A DNA stretch of 64,000 bases from Pseudomonas lactis (GCF_001439845.1 NZ_JYLO01000002.1:1-64000); one strand, 5' to 3'. Counted from the stretch's first letter, positions 8,298 to 17,171 are shown. Made by a program: numbers and translations. The notes: a model not told the origin generated them from the letters alone.

Positions 8298-9608
8298 ATG
8301 TCTTTTAATATCGGCCTTAGCGGCCTCTATGCGGCCAACAAACAACTGGACGTGACCGGCAACAACATCGCCAACGTCGCGACCACTGGCTTCAAGTCAT
8401 CCCGTGCGGAATTCGCCGATATCTACGCGGCTTCCAAGCTGGGCACTGGCCAGAACAGCATCGGCAATGGTGTGAACCTGGCGGCGGTGTCCCAGCAGTT
8501 CACCCAGGGCGACGTCAACGGCAGCGGCGGCATCCTCGACATGGCGATCCAGGGCGGTGGCTTCTTCGTACAGAAGGGCAGCGACGGTTCGCTGGAGTAC
8601 ACCCGTAGCGGCGCTTTCCGTGCGGACAAGGACGGCTACATCACCAACAACACCGGCACTTCCCGCCTGCAAGGGTATGCCGCGGACGATAATGGCAAGA
8701 TCAGCAAGGGTGGCTTGGTCGACCTGCAACTGAATCTGGCGAACCTGCCGCCCAAGGCGTCCACCAAGGTCGACTCCACCAGCAACCTGAACTCCTCGGA
8801 GCCGGTGATCGACCAGACGGCCAAGCCGTTTGATCCAACCAAGACCGAAACCTTCACTACCCAGTACAGCACCACCTTGTACGACTCCCAAGGTAACGCG
8901 CACCCGATGGTGCAGTACCTGGTGAAAACCGACGGCAACAAGTGGAATGCCTATACCCTGATTGACGGTCGCAACCCCGATGGTTCGGCTCCGACCGGCA
9001 CCCCTTCGACGCCACCTGTGCCGTCGACATTGACCTTTGACGGCGCTGGCAATCTGACTACCGTCGTCACCAATGGTGTGTCCGACAAGACCCTCACCGT
9101 TGCCGGTTGGGTTCCCGGAAAGGTAACTGACGGCGTATGGAAGGCTAACGGTGCGGATGCCAACCCGGGTGGTATCGCCATCAACATGGCCAACATTACC
9201 CAGTACAACTCGGCCACCTACCGTAACCCTCCGGTCACCGATGGCTATGCCACCGGCCAGATCACCGGCCTGAAAATCGACGGCAGCGGGGTCCTGTTCG
9301 CCACTTTCAGCAACCAGCAGAGCAAGGCCATCGGCCAGATCTCCCTGGCCAGCTTCAACAACGAGCAGGGCCTGCAGCCAGCCGGTGCGACCACCTGGAA
9401 AGAGACCTTCGCCTCGGGCCAGCCGGGTTATGACAACCCGCAAGCCGGTACCCTGGGTTCGATCGTGGCCAACTCCCTGGAGAACTCCAACGTCAACCTG
9501 ACCAGCGAGCTGGTGGACCTGATCAAGGCCCAGAGCAACTACCAGGCGAACGCCAAGACCATCTCCACCCAAAGCACCATCATGCAGACCATCATTCAGA
9601 TGACCTGA
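8298..9608 (+). CDS. flgE: Flagellar hook protein FlgE
   Basis: A 436-residue hook subunit. The N-terminal rod/hook motif (LDVTGNNIANVATTGFKSSR) and the C-terminal FlgE/FlgG-type helix (SNVNLTSELVDLIKAQSNYQ) bracket a variable surface domain (about residues 120-330) rich in Thr, Asn and Gly. GGGAGAG lies before the ATG. It ends the operon: a strong terminator follows and flgF does not. Confidence 0.95.
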   Translation: MSFNIGLSGLYAANKQLDVTGNNIANVATTGFKSSRAEFADIYAASKLGTGQNSIGNGVNLAAVSQQFTQGDVNGSGGILDMAIQGGGFFVQKGSDGSLEYTRSGAFRADKDGYITNNTGTSRLQGYAADDNGKISKGGLVDLQLNLANLPPKASTKVDSTSNLNSSEPVIDQTAKPFDPTKTETFTTQYSTTLYDSQGNAHPMVQYLVKTDGNKWNAYTLIDGRNPDGSAPTGTPSTPPVPSTLTFDGAGNLTTVVTNGVSDKTLTVAGWVPGKVTDGVWKANGADANPGGIAINMANITQYNSATYRNPPVTDGYATGQITGLKIDGSGVLFATFSNQQSKAIGQISLASFNNEQGLQPAGATTWKETFASGQPGYDNPQAGTLGSIVANSLENSNVNLTSELVDLIKAQSNYQANAKTISTQSTIMQTIIQMT

Positions 9609-9633
9609 TGCCACCGCGCTAATACCCGCACAC

Positions 9634-9663
9634 AAAAAGGCCCCTCGATCGAGGGGCTTTTTT
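9634..9663 (+). terminator. Terminator after flgE
   Basis: GCCCCTCGATCGAGGGGC is a perfect stem preceded by AAAAAG and followed by TTTTTTTG. It closes the flgBCDE operon. Confidence 0.93.
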
Positions 9664-9785
9664 GTGCGCGCGCGTTACTAGTTTACCGCTTGTTTCACCT
9701 CGCCTTACTGCTGGAACGCCCACCGCCCATTGCGCCACGTACGGGGCACGGGCGCCTGTCGCCCATCGATCAGCGGGAGAGAGGT

Positions 9786-10883
9786 ATGGCGATGTACAAG
9801 CAGTGGGAAGGGGTGCCAGCAGGCAGCCATTGGTTTGTTCTGAATAACTACAGCGCCGGTCTATACAGACGCAAAAGTCAGTCGGATGAGCCCGGGGGAG
9901 GCAAGTCCTCTGATGCTGAATCGGTGAGGCAACTGCTCAATGAGTTGAGAGATGCCGAGAAAACATCCAAGAGCCAAACCGTCCAAGACCTTCGTGACAA
10001 GTTGAACGAGAAGCGCGAAGAGCTGGGTGATGAGAAATTCAAGGAGATCATGCAGGCGTTGATGGCGAAGGCGGACGTCTCCTGGCTGGAGATGCTGCGC
10101 CGTCTGATGAAGCAATGGTTTCCGGAAATCGACGATACATCACCCACACCTTCGCCGCCTTCTCCTCGCCCGTCGCCAGGTGGTGGCGGTGGGGGCGGTG
10201 GGGGCAGGCCAAGCCCCGGTAATTTCGGGCCCAGCGAGCCCATGAGTAATCTGCCGATTACCGAAGGTTCCAAGCACTTTAACTACAAGCCTGATCAAAG
10301 TAACCCAGGGAAAAAGCCGGACAACATCTGGAGTGGATTCAGCCAGGGGCCCGATGGCAACTGCGTCACGGTGTCAGCGATAAAGGGCGCAATGATGAAG
10401 TTCGGCCAGAAACCCACCGACGTTTTCAAGGAGGTAAAAGAGACGGCAGACGGTTATCACGTGAAGATGCGCGACGGCTTCGAACTTAATCTATCCAAGG
10501 ATGAATTAAAGCAGGCGGCCAGGTATGCGCAGTTCAAGGGGGACAATCCGGGGATGATGACGGATGCCAACTTCATGTTCGCAGCGAGCGCCAAGCGGGC
10601 ACAGATTGAAGGTAATGGCCTGGACGACAACCCTAGTCAATCCAAAAGAAGCTTCGCCCACGCGATGCAAAGTTTGAACAACGGCGAAATGCCCCACGAA
10701 GCATTGGATCGCCTGGGGTTGAAAGGGCTATACAGGCAGTCTTCAAGCAGTGAGCTGGCGAGCGGCAAGCTCGGTGTCGTGGCCTACGATCGCCATTCGA
10801 TGGCGGTCATCGACGGGCGGGTGGAGTTGTGGGGGCGCAGAGGTGGCGCGCCCAAGCAAGGTATTGCGTACGCGTTTCTCTAA
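9786..10883 (+). CDS. Unrecognised protein with papain-like Gln/Cys/His layout
   Basis: A 365-residue protein that I do not recognise by name. Residues 1-115 are charged and helical; residues 117-148 are a Pro/Ser then poly-Gly linker with nine consecutive glycines; residues 155-365 form a compact domain. In this domain QGPDGNC places Gln187 six residues before Cys193, the spacing of oxyanion Gln and nucleophile Cys in papain. RHSMAVID (His337, Asp343) could supply the rest of the site. There is no signal peptide or membrane segment. GGGAGAGAGG precedes two in-frame ATGs at 9786 and 9792; either may be used. A peptidase or secreted-effector role is inference only. It stands alone between two terminators. 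Confidence 0.7.
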   Translation: MAMYKQWEGVPAGSHWFVLNNYSAGLYRRKSQSDEPGGGKSSDAESVRQLLNELRDAEKTSKSQTVQDLRDKLNEKREELGDEKFKEIMQALMAKADVSWLEMLRRLMKQWFPEIDDTSPTPSPPSPRPSPGGGGGGGGGRPSPGNFGPSEPMSNLPITEGSKHFNYKPDQSNPGKKPDNIWSGFSQGPDGNCVTVSAIKGAMMKFGQKPTDVFKEVKETADGYHVKMRDGFELNLSKDELKQAARYAQFKGDNPGMMTDANFMFAASAKRAQIEGNGLDDNPSQSKRSFAHAMQSLNNGEMPHEALDRLGLKGLYRQSSSSELASGKLGVVAYDRHSMAVIDGRVELWGRRGGAPKQGIAYAFL

Positions 10884-10893
10884 GGCGATAAGC

Positions 10894-10939
10894 AAAAAGC
10901 CCGATAAACCCTATGCAGTCGGGGTCTATCGGGCTTTTT
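10894..10939. terminator. Bidirectional terminator between the orphan gene and nrdA
   Basis: AAAAAGCCCGATA pairs with TATCGGGCTTTTT across about 20 bases. A and T runs on the two sides allow it to stop both the 9786-10883 transcript and nrdA. Confidence 0.88.
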
Positions 10940-10975
10940 CAAACCAGAGGGGCAATCCCCCTGGACTGGCTCAGC

Positions 10976-13870
10976 TTATTGGCAAGCTTCGCAATCGGGT
11001 TCGTCAATCGCGCAGGCCTTTGGCACAGGTGCCGGGCCGGCTGGCGCTGCGAGTACCGAGTCATCACCGTGGTTACCGCTGGAAACAGCGTTCAGCTTAC
11101 CGGTGTTGATGGTCGACTTCTCGGTGCTGGTCGCGGCCAGGGCACGGAGGTAGTAAGTGGTTTTCAGGCCACGGTACCACGCCATGCGGTAGGTCACGTC
11201 CAGCTTCTTGCCCGAGGCGCCGGCGATGTACAGGTTCAGGGACTGGGCCTGGTCGATCCATTTCTGACGACGGCTGGCGGCGTCAACGATCCACTTGGTG
11301 TCCACTTCGAACGCGGTCGCGTAGAGCTCTTTGAGTTCTTGCGGGATGCGTTCGATCTGCTGCACGGAACCGTCGTAGTACTTCAGGTCGTTGATCATGA
11401 CCGAGTCCCACAGGCCGCGCGCTTTGAGGTCGCGAACCAGGTATGGGTTGATCACGGTGAATTCGCCAGACAGGTTCGATTTCACATACAGGTTCTGGTA
11501 GGTCGGTTCGATCGACTGCGACACGCCAGTGATGTTGGCGATGGTGGCGGTCGGCGCGATGGCCATGATGTTGGAGTTACGAATACCTTTCTGCACACGG
11601 GCACGTACCGGCGCCCAGTCCAGGGTTTCGTTCAGGTCAACGTCGATGTACTTCTGGCCACGGGCTTCGATCAGGATCTGTTGCGAATCCAGCGGCAGGA
11701 TGCCCTTGGACCACAGCGAACCCTGGAACGTCTCGTAGGCGCCACGCTCGTCTGCCAGGTCGCAGGAAGCCTGGATCGCGTAGTAGCTGACCGCTTCCAT
11801 GGACTTGTCGGCGAACTCGACGGCTGCATCGGAGCCGTAAGGAATGTGCTGCAGGTACAAAGCGTCCTGGAAGCCCATGATCCCCAGGCCAACCGGGCGG
11901 TGCTTGAAGTTGGAGTTCTGCGCCTGTGGCACCGAGTAGTAGTTGATGTCGATGACGTTATCGAGCATGCGTACGGCGGTGTTGACGGTGCGTGCAAGCT
12001 TTACGGTGTCCAGCTTGCCGTTGACGATGTGGTTCGGCAGGTTGATCGAGCCCAGGTTGCAAACGGCGATCTCGTCCTTGTTGGTGTTCAAGGTGATCTC
12101 GGTGCACAGGTTCGAGCTGTGGACCACGCCCACGTGCTGCTGCGGGCTGCGCAGGTTGCATGGGTCCTTGAAGGTCAACCATGGGTGGCCGGTTTCGAAC
12201 AGCATGGACAGCATTTTGCGCCACAGGTCTTTGGCCTGGATGGTCTTGAACAGCTTGACCTTGCCTGGGTACTCGGTGAGGGCTTCGTAGTACTCGTAGC
12301 GCTCTTCGAAGGCCTTGCCGGTCAGGTCGTGCAGGTCCGGTACTTCGGATGGCGAGAACAGGGTCCACTTGCCGTCATCGAAGACGCGCTTCATGAACAG
12401 GTCCGGGATCCAGTTGGCGGTGTTCATGTCGTGGGTACGACGACGGTCATCACCGGTGTTCTTGCGCAGCTCGATGAACTCTTCAATGTCCATGTGCCAG
12501 GTTTCCAGGTAGGCACACACAGCGCCTTTGCGCTTGCCACCCTGGTTCACGGCAACGGCGGTGTCGTTCACCACTTTCAGGAACGGTACGACGCCCTGGG
12601 ACTTGCCGTTGGTGCCCTTGATGTACGAACCCAGTGCGCGCACCGGTGTCCAGTCGTTACCCAGGCCGCCGGCGAATTTGGACAGCATGGCGTTGTCGTG
12701 GATCGCGTGGTAGATGCCCGACAGGTCATCCGGCACGGTGGTCAGGTAGCAGCTCGACAGCTGTGGACGCAGGGTACCGGCGTTGAACAGGGTCGGGGTC
12801 GACGACATGTAGTCGAAGGACGACAGCAGGTTGTAGAACTCGATAGCGCGGTCTTCTTTGTTCTTCTCTTCGATCGCCAGGCCCATGGCCACGCGCATGA
12901 AGAACACTTGCGGCAGTTCGAAGCGGATACCGTCCTTGTGGATGAAGTAACGGTCGTACAGGGTTTGCAAGCCCAGGTAGGTGAACTGCTGGTCACGTTC
13001 GTGGTTGATCGCCTTGCCGAGCTTTTCCAGGTCGAAGGTGGCCAGGATCGGGTTCAGCAATTCGAATTCTATACCTTTGGCGATGTAGGCCGGCAGGGCC
13101 TTGGCGTACAGGTCGGCCATCTCGTGGTGAGTGGCGCTGTCGGCGACTTTCAGGAAGCCCAGGCCTTCGGCACGCAGGGTGTCCATCAGCAGGCGGGCGG
13201 TCACGAACGAGTAGTTCGGCTCACGCTCTACCAGGGTACGGGCGGTCATCACCAGGGCGGTGTTGACGTCGGTCAGGGCTACGCCGTCGTACAGGTTCTT
13301 CAGGGTTTCGCGCTGGATCAGGTCACCGTCGACTTCTTCCAGGCCTTCGCAGGCCTCGGTGATGATGGTGTTCAGGCGGCCCAGGTCCAGCGGTGCGAAG
13401 CTGCCGTCGGCCAGGGTGATGCGGATCGACGGGTGCGCTTGAACGGCGGCTTCTTCGGCCGGGGAACGTACGGCACGCTCCTTGGCGCGCGAGTCACGGT
13501 AGATCACGTAGTCGCGGGCCACTTTCTGTTCGCCGGCACGCATCAGGGCCAGTTCGACCTGGTCCTGGATTTCTTCGATGTGGATGGTGCCGCCCGATGG
13601 CATGCGACGCTTGAAGGTCGCGGTGACCTGTTCGGTCAGACGGGCAACGGTGTCGTGGATGCGCGACGAAGCGGCAGCGGTGCCGCCTTCAACTGCAAGA
13701 AACGCTTTGGTGATGGCGACGGTGATTTTGTCATCGGTATAAGGAACGACAGTGCCGTTACGCTTGATCACGCGCAGTTGGCCAGGTGCAGTGGCGGACA
13801 GATCCAGGTTCGAATCAGCGGCCTGCGGCACGGAGCCTTGCGGGTTCTCGCGAGTTGTGTCGGTTTGCAT
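10976..13870 (-). CDS. nrdA: Class Ia ribonucleoside-diphosphate reductase, alpha subunit
   Basis: A 964-residue cytoplasmic enzyme subunit reducing ribonucleoside diphosphates. Two ATP-cone domains are visible: one from RVIKRNGTVVPYTDDKI (about residue 33) and a second from IRITLADGSFAPLDLGRL (about residue 145). The catalytic region includes the SSCYLTT and NLCTEITLN cysteines and the CNLGSINL block; the C-terminal DCEACQ supplies the redox pair. The ATG at 13870 has GGAG upstream; an ATG at 13888 would add six residues. The usual partner nrdB is not downstream: a terminator follows directly and no small-subunit gene occurs in the window. Confidence 0.96.
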   Translation of the reverse strand: MQTDTTRENPQGSVPQAADSNLDLSATAPGQLRVIKRNGTVVPYTDDKITVAITKAFLAVEGGTAAASSRIHDTVARLTEQVTATFKRRMPSGGTIHIEEIQDQVELALMRAGEQKVARDYVIYRDSRAKERAVRSPAEEAAVQAHPSIRITLADGSFAPLDLGRLNTIITEACEGLEEVDGDLIQRETLKNLYDGVALTDVNTALVMTARTLVEREPNYSFVTARLLMDTLRAEGLGFLKVADSATHHEMADLYAKALPAYIAKGIEFELLNPILATFDLEKLGKAINHERDQQFTYLGLQTLYDRYFIHKDGIRFELPQVFFMRVAMGLAIEEKNKEDRAIEFYNLLSSFDYMSSTPTLFNAGTLRPQLSSCYLTTVPDDLSGIYHAIHDNAMLSKFAGGLGNDWTPVRALGSYIKGTNGKSQGVVPFLKVVNDTAVAVNQGGKRKGAVCAYLETWHMDIEEFIELRKNTGDDRRRTHDMNTANWIPDLFMKRVFDDGKWTLFSPSEVPDLHDLTGKAFEERYEYYEALTEYPGKVKLFKTIQAKDLWRKMLSMLFETGHPWLTFKDPCNLRSPQQHVGVVHSSNLCTEITLNTNKDEIAVCNLGSINLPNHIVNGKLDTVKLARTVNTAVRMLDNVIDINYYSVPQAQNSNFKHRPVGLGIMGFQDALYLQHIPYGSDAAVEFADKSMEAVSYYAIQASCDLADERGAYETFQGSLWSKGILPLDSQQILIEARGQKYIDVDLNETLDWAPVRARVQKGIRNSNIMAIAPTATIANITGVSQSIEPTYQNLYVKSNLSGEFTVINPYLVRDLKARGLWDSVMINDLKYYDGSVQQIERIPQELKELYATAFEVDTKWIVDAASRRQKWIDQAQSLNLYIAGASGKKLDVTYRMAWYRGLKTTYYLRALAATSTEKSTINTGKLNAVSSGNHGDDSVLAAPAGPAPVPKACAIDEPDCEACQ

Positions 13871-14177
13871 GAGGGGGTGTCTCCACATTCTATATTTATT
13901 TGGGCACCATCACGGTGCCCACCGTTCCGTCCTGAAGCACTTACAGCAGGCCTGGGCCTGGCATAACAACTTCGGGACAGGAGGAAGGGAGCTCATCGCG
14001 CCGCTTCCATGCCGAAGTCTTTGGTTCGGGGCCGGGGAGCCCTTCGCCGTATTCCTGGTGGGTGACAGTGGCCCCATTCAAGCCCTGCAACACCCGTACC
14101 GTTTTCTGCCAATCGGGCTGGAAAACGGTTGCCATCCGCGTGCGCGGTTTGGGCTTTCAAAAAATGCTTTGGTTCAA
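13871..14177. other. nrdA-proximal intergenic sequence, no gene seen
   Basis: Between the nrdA start and the first hairpin upstream there are about 300 bases with no gene that I can support. Short open frames on both strands lack ribosome-binding sites and family features. If the nrdA promoter lies near the palindrome or DnaA-like boxes farther upstream, this stretch is a long 5' leader. Confidence 0.5.
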
Positions 14178-14227
14178 CCAAACACGAGCAAGAAAGCGCT
14201 TGAGTTTCTTGCCGGATATGTGTTTGG
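14178..14227. promoter_or_regulatory. Long imperfect inverted repeat upstream of nrdA
   Basis: CCAAACAC pairs with GTGTTTGG, and inside them GCAAGAAA pairs with TTTCTTGC, with a 9-base loop. The overlapping TTGGTTCAACCAA (14169-14181) is also a perfect inverted repeat. The structure could form in nrdA leader RNA or serve as a protein-binding site. I know no named element with this sequence. Confidence 0.55.
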
Positions 14228-14238
14228 TCTTTTCGCTG

Positions 14239-14260
14239 AAAACCCTACATGTAGGGTTTT
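14239..14260. promoter_or_regulatory. Perfect 22-bp palindrome upstream of nrdA, NrdR-box-like
   Basis: The central 16 bases ACCCTACATGTAGGGT agree at 12 of 16 positions with the NrdR-box form ACACTATATATAGTGT as I remember it, and the palindrome extends three more bases on each side. A following T run makes a plus-strand terminator the main alternative. NrdR is the repressor of ribonucleotide reductase genes. I found no clear second box at the usual 31-32 nt distance. Confidence 0.5.
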
Positions 14261-14314
14261 TTTAGCGCCGAGGTACAAGATAATGCGTTTTGGGGGGCTT
14301 AGCAACGCACTACC

Positions 14315-14335
14315 TGTGGATAACGCTGTGGGTAA
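14315..14335 (-). promoter_or_regulatory. Two DnaA-box-like sites upstream of nrdA
   Basis: TGTGGATAA (14315-14323) is the exact reverse of the DnaA box TTATCCACA, and TGTGGGTAA (14327-14335) differs from it by one base. Their starts are 12 bp apart in the same orientation. DnaA binding is known to control nrdAB in E. coli. The sites are about 450 bp from the nrdA ATG. Confidence 0.6.
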
Positions 14336-14579
14336 AATGTGTATGAATCATGGAACACCCGTGTAGGCCGCATTACTACTGGATTACACCGTTTGTCACC
14401 GAATATTCCCGGGTAGAAACTGCCGGCGGGAATTTTGAGGGCGCGAACCCTACCACAAAAAATCGCCATGACCGAATGGATTTCCCGGCTTGTGTTCAAG
14501 GGGCGGTGCATGGCTACAATCGGCCTTTGTTATGCCCTCACAACATGACAAACAGGCTATGCCTGCTGAAGATCAATAG

Positions 14580-14667
14580 GTGGGAGCTGGCTTGCCTGCG
14601 ATGGCGGTGTATCAGCCACCCACAGGCTCGCTGACCCACCGCCATCGCAGGCAAGCCAGCTCCCACA
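14580..14667. repeat. REP doublet (REPIN-like), GTGGGAGC type
   Basis: GGTGGGAGCTGGCTTGCCTG on the left is matched by the inverted CAGGCAAGCCAGCTCCCACA on the right. It lies between the nrdA upstream region and the response regulator gene. Confidence 0.87.
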
Positions 14668-14730
14668 CCGACCGTATTTCACATTCGATTGTGTCGGCCA
14701 GAAGAAATTCTAATAACAACGAGGTAGCGC

Positions 14731-15456
14731 ATGGAGCAAGAAGCCTGGCAGATACTGATCGTCGAGGACGACGAGCGACTCGCCGAGTTGACCCGTGAGT
14801 ACCTGGAAAGCAACGGCCTGCGCGTGTCGGTAGAAGGCGATGGTGCCAAGGCCGTGGCGCGCATCATCGCCGAGCAGCCGGACCTGGTGATCCTCGACCT
14901 GATGCTGCCCGGCGAAGACGGCCTGAGCATCTGCCGCAAGGTGCGCGAGCGCTATGACGGTGTGATCCTGATGCTCACCGCGCGCACCGATGACATGGAC
15001 CAGGTGCTGGGCCTGGACATGGGCGCCGACGACTATGTGTGCAAACCCGTGCGCCCGCGTTTGTTGCTGGCGCGTATCCAGGCGCTGCTGCGCCGCAGTG
15101 AACCGGTGTTGCCCGTTGCAGTGGAAAACCAGCGCCGCCTGCAGTTTGGTCCGCTGGTGGTGGACAATGCCTTGCGCGAAGCCTGGTTGCATGAGGGCAG
15201 CATCGAACTGACCAGCGCGGAATTCGACCTCTTGTGGCTGCTGGTTGCGAACGCCGGGCGCATCCTGTCCCGCGAAGAAATCTTCATCGCCCTGCGCGGC
15301 ATTGGTTATGACGGCCAGGATCGCTCGATTGACGTGCGTATCTCGCGCATTCGCCCAAAGATCGGCGACGATCCGATCCACCCACGCCTGATCAAGACCA
15401 TCCGCAGCAAAGGCTACCTGTTCGTCCCCGAAGCCGCTGCCGATATGCCGCTGTGA
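14731..15456 (+). CDS. OmpR-family response regulator, RstA-like
   Basis: A 241-residue cytoplasmic transcription regulator. A receiver domain (residues 5-120) with phosphoacceptor Asp in VILDLMLPGEDG and the conserved Lys in DDYVCKPV is followed by a winged-helix DNA-binding domain (residues 135-235, ending IRSKGYLFVP). The closest type I know is RstA; the position beside nrdA matches PA1157 of P. aeruginosa from memory. Its stop codon overlaps the start of the partner kinase gene, so the two are co-translated. Confidence 0.9.
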   Translation: MEQEAWQILIVEDDERLAELTREYLESNGLRVSVEGDGAKAVARIIAEQPDLVILDLMLPGEDGLSICRKVRERYDGVILMLTARTDDMDQVLGLDMGADDYVCKPVRPRLLLARIQALLRRSEPVLPVAVENQRRLQFGPLVVDNALREAWLHEGSIELTSAEFDLLWLLVANAGRILSREEIFIALRGIGYDGQDRSIDVRISRIRPKIGDDPIHPRLIKTIRSKGYLFVPEAAADMPL

Positions 15457-17063
15457 ACTCGATCTTCCTGCGCATCTACGGCGGCATGTGCGCGGCGCTG
15501 ATCCTGGTGGCGCTGCTCGGCGCCCTGGCGCTGCACCTGCTCAATGACGTGCGCAGCGGCCAGTACCGTGAGCGCCTGGCTCACGGCACCTTTGCGTTGA
15601 TGGGCGATAACCTGCAACCCATGAGCACCATTGAACGCCAGCGCGCTTTGGCGGTGTGGGAGCGTTTGCTGGGCATTCCGCTGGAGCTGCGCACGTTCAC
15701 CGACGCGCAATTGGACCTGGGCCAGCGCAACCGCCTGCAACGCGGCCAGGTCCTGGTGGAACAGACCGGCCCCCACGCGGCGCGGGTGCTGCGGTTGGTC
15801 AGCGAGCAAGAGCAACTGGTGCTTACCGGCGAGGTGCAGCAGATCAGCGAGCAATTGGCCCGTGCGACTATTTACCTGCTGGCCGACGAACTGGTGCGTT
15901 TCCCGGTGGCCGAACAACCCCAGCGTCTGGCCGACATCAAGCACGCCAAGGGTTTTGGTTTTGAAATGCACTTGACGGCCCTTGACCAGGCCGACATGGA
16001 CGACGACCAGCGTCGTCGCGTGGCGGAGGGCGATACGGTGATGGCGCTGGGCAAGGGCGGCGATTCGATTCGCGTGTTTGCCGGGATGGTCGGCACCCCG
16101 TGGGTACTGGAGATCGGCCCGCTGTACCAGATGAACCCTTACCCGGCGCAGTGGCTGATCCTGATCACCTTGATCGGCCTGACCCTGATCGGCTTGATCG
16201 TCTATCTGCTGGTGCGACAACTGGAGCGCCGGCTCAAAGGTCTGGAGGCGGCGGCCACGCGTATCGCCAAGGGCAACCTGGAAGTGCGCGTGCCGGCTCG
16301 CGGCGCCGATTCGGTCGGGCGCCTGGCGGCAGCTTTCAATGGCATGGCTGAGCACTTGCAGCAATTGCTGGCGATTCAGCGCGAGTTGGTTCGCGCGGTG
16401 TCTCACGAGCTGCGCACACCGGTCGCGCGCCTGCGCTTTGGCCTGGAGATGATCGGTGACGCCGCCACGCCGCAAGCGCGACGCAAATACCTGGAAGGCA
16501 TGGATGGCGATATCCAGGACCTCGATGGCCTGGTGGACGAGATGCTCACTTATGCCCGCTTGGAGCAGGGTGCGCCGGAGCTGAATTTCCAGCGCGTGGA
16601 CCTGAATGCATTGCTCGACCAGGTGATTGGCGAATTATCGCCATTGCGCCCGCAGGTCACCGTCACCCGGGGTATTTGCCTGTCCTCGGCGCATTGGGAT
16701 GACGCCTGGGTCGATGCCGAGCCGCGCTACCTGCACCGCGCCCTGCAAAACCTGGTGAGTAACGCCATGCGCCATGCCAAGGGCCAGGTGCTGATCAGTT
16801 ATCAGGTAGGGCAGGTGCGTTGTCGCATCGATGTGGAAGACGACGGCCCCGGCGTGCCGGAAAGCGCCTGGGAGCGGATCTTCACGCCGTTCCTGCGCTT
16901 GGATGACAGCCGTACCCGCGCCTCTGGCGGGCATGGCCTGGGGTTGTCGATCGTGCGGCGGATTATCTATTGGCACGGCGGGCGGGCGTTGATCAGCAAG
17001 AGCAACAACCTGGGCGGGGCGTGCTTCAGCCTGAGCTGGCCCAGGGATCAGGATAAGCCCTGA
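15453..17063 (+). CDS. Sensor histidine kinase, RstB-like
   Basis: A 536-residue inner-membrane kinase. Transmembrane segments at about residues 10-30 and 235-255 enclose a periplasmic sensor region. A HAMP linker, the H-box SHELRTPVARLRFGLEM with the phosphorylated His, the N-box QNLVSNAMRHAKGQ and the G-box DDGPGVPES follow. The start is a GTG in a GTGA overlap with the response regulator stop. Its signal is unknown. Confidence 0.9.
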   Translation: MNSIFLRIYGGMCAALILVALLGALALHLLNDVRSGQYRERLAHGTFALMGDNLQPMSTIERQRALAVWERLLGIPLELRTFTDAQLDLGQRNRLQRGQVLVEQTGPHAARVLRLVSEQEQLVLTGEVQQISEQLARATIYLLADELVRFPVAEQPQRLADIKHAKGFGFEMHLTALDQADMDDDQRRRVAEGDTVMALGKGGDSIRVFAGMVGTPWVLEIGPLYQMNPYPAQWLILITLIGLTLIGLIVYLLVRQLERRLKGLEAAATRIAKGNLEVRVPARGADSVGRLAAAFNGMAEHLQQLLAIQRELVRAVSHELRTPVARLRFGLEMIGDAATPQARRKYLEGMDGDIQDLDGLVDEMLTYARLEQGAPELNFQRVDLNALLDQVIGELSPLRPQVTVTRGICLSSAHWDDAWVDAEPRYLHRALQNLVSNAMRHAKGQVLISYQVGQVRCRIDVEDDGPGVPESAWERIFTPFLRLDDSRTRASGGHGLGLSIVRRIIYWHGGRALISKSNNLGGACFSLSWPRDQDKP

Positions 17064-17071
17064 AACCCAAC

Positions 17072-17171
17072 TGTAGGAGCGAGCTTGCTCGCGAAAAACC
17101 TCAACGATAACGCGTGCTGCCTGAATAAACGCGGCGCCTGTGAGTTTTTCGCGAGCAAGCTCGCTCCTACA
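17072..17171. repeat. REP doublet (REPIN-like), GTAGGAGC type
   Basis: TGTAGGAGCGAGCTTGCTCG and its inverted copy flank about 50 bases. The right arm overlaps the last few codons of the minus-strand phosphopantetheinyl transferase gene, so the repeat supplies the C-terminal end of that protein. A second doublet of this type is at 23965. Confidence 0.87.

Noticed and set aside
9690..9785. N-terminal extension of the orphan gene after flgE
   Set aside because: The 32 extra residues precede a strong ribosome-binding site and show no family-like or signal sequence.
10913..13966. A 1017-codon plus-strand open frame opposite nrdA
   Set aside because: It is the mirror of a well-conserved GC-rich gene; its translation is Val/Gly/Gln/His-rich with no domain, while nrdA carries all catalytic motifs.
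14239..14263. Terminator of an unseen plus-strand transcript
   Set aside because: Stem and T run allow it, but no plus-strand gene ends there; the perfect palindrome upstream of nrdA favours an operator, so it is listed as regulatory with low confidence.
14731..17063. Identification of the two-component pair as BfmRS
   Set aside because: It is RstAB-like, but its position beside nrdA fits a different P. aeruginosa pair from memory, so no symbol was given.
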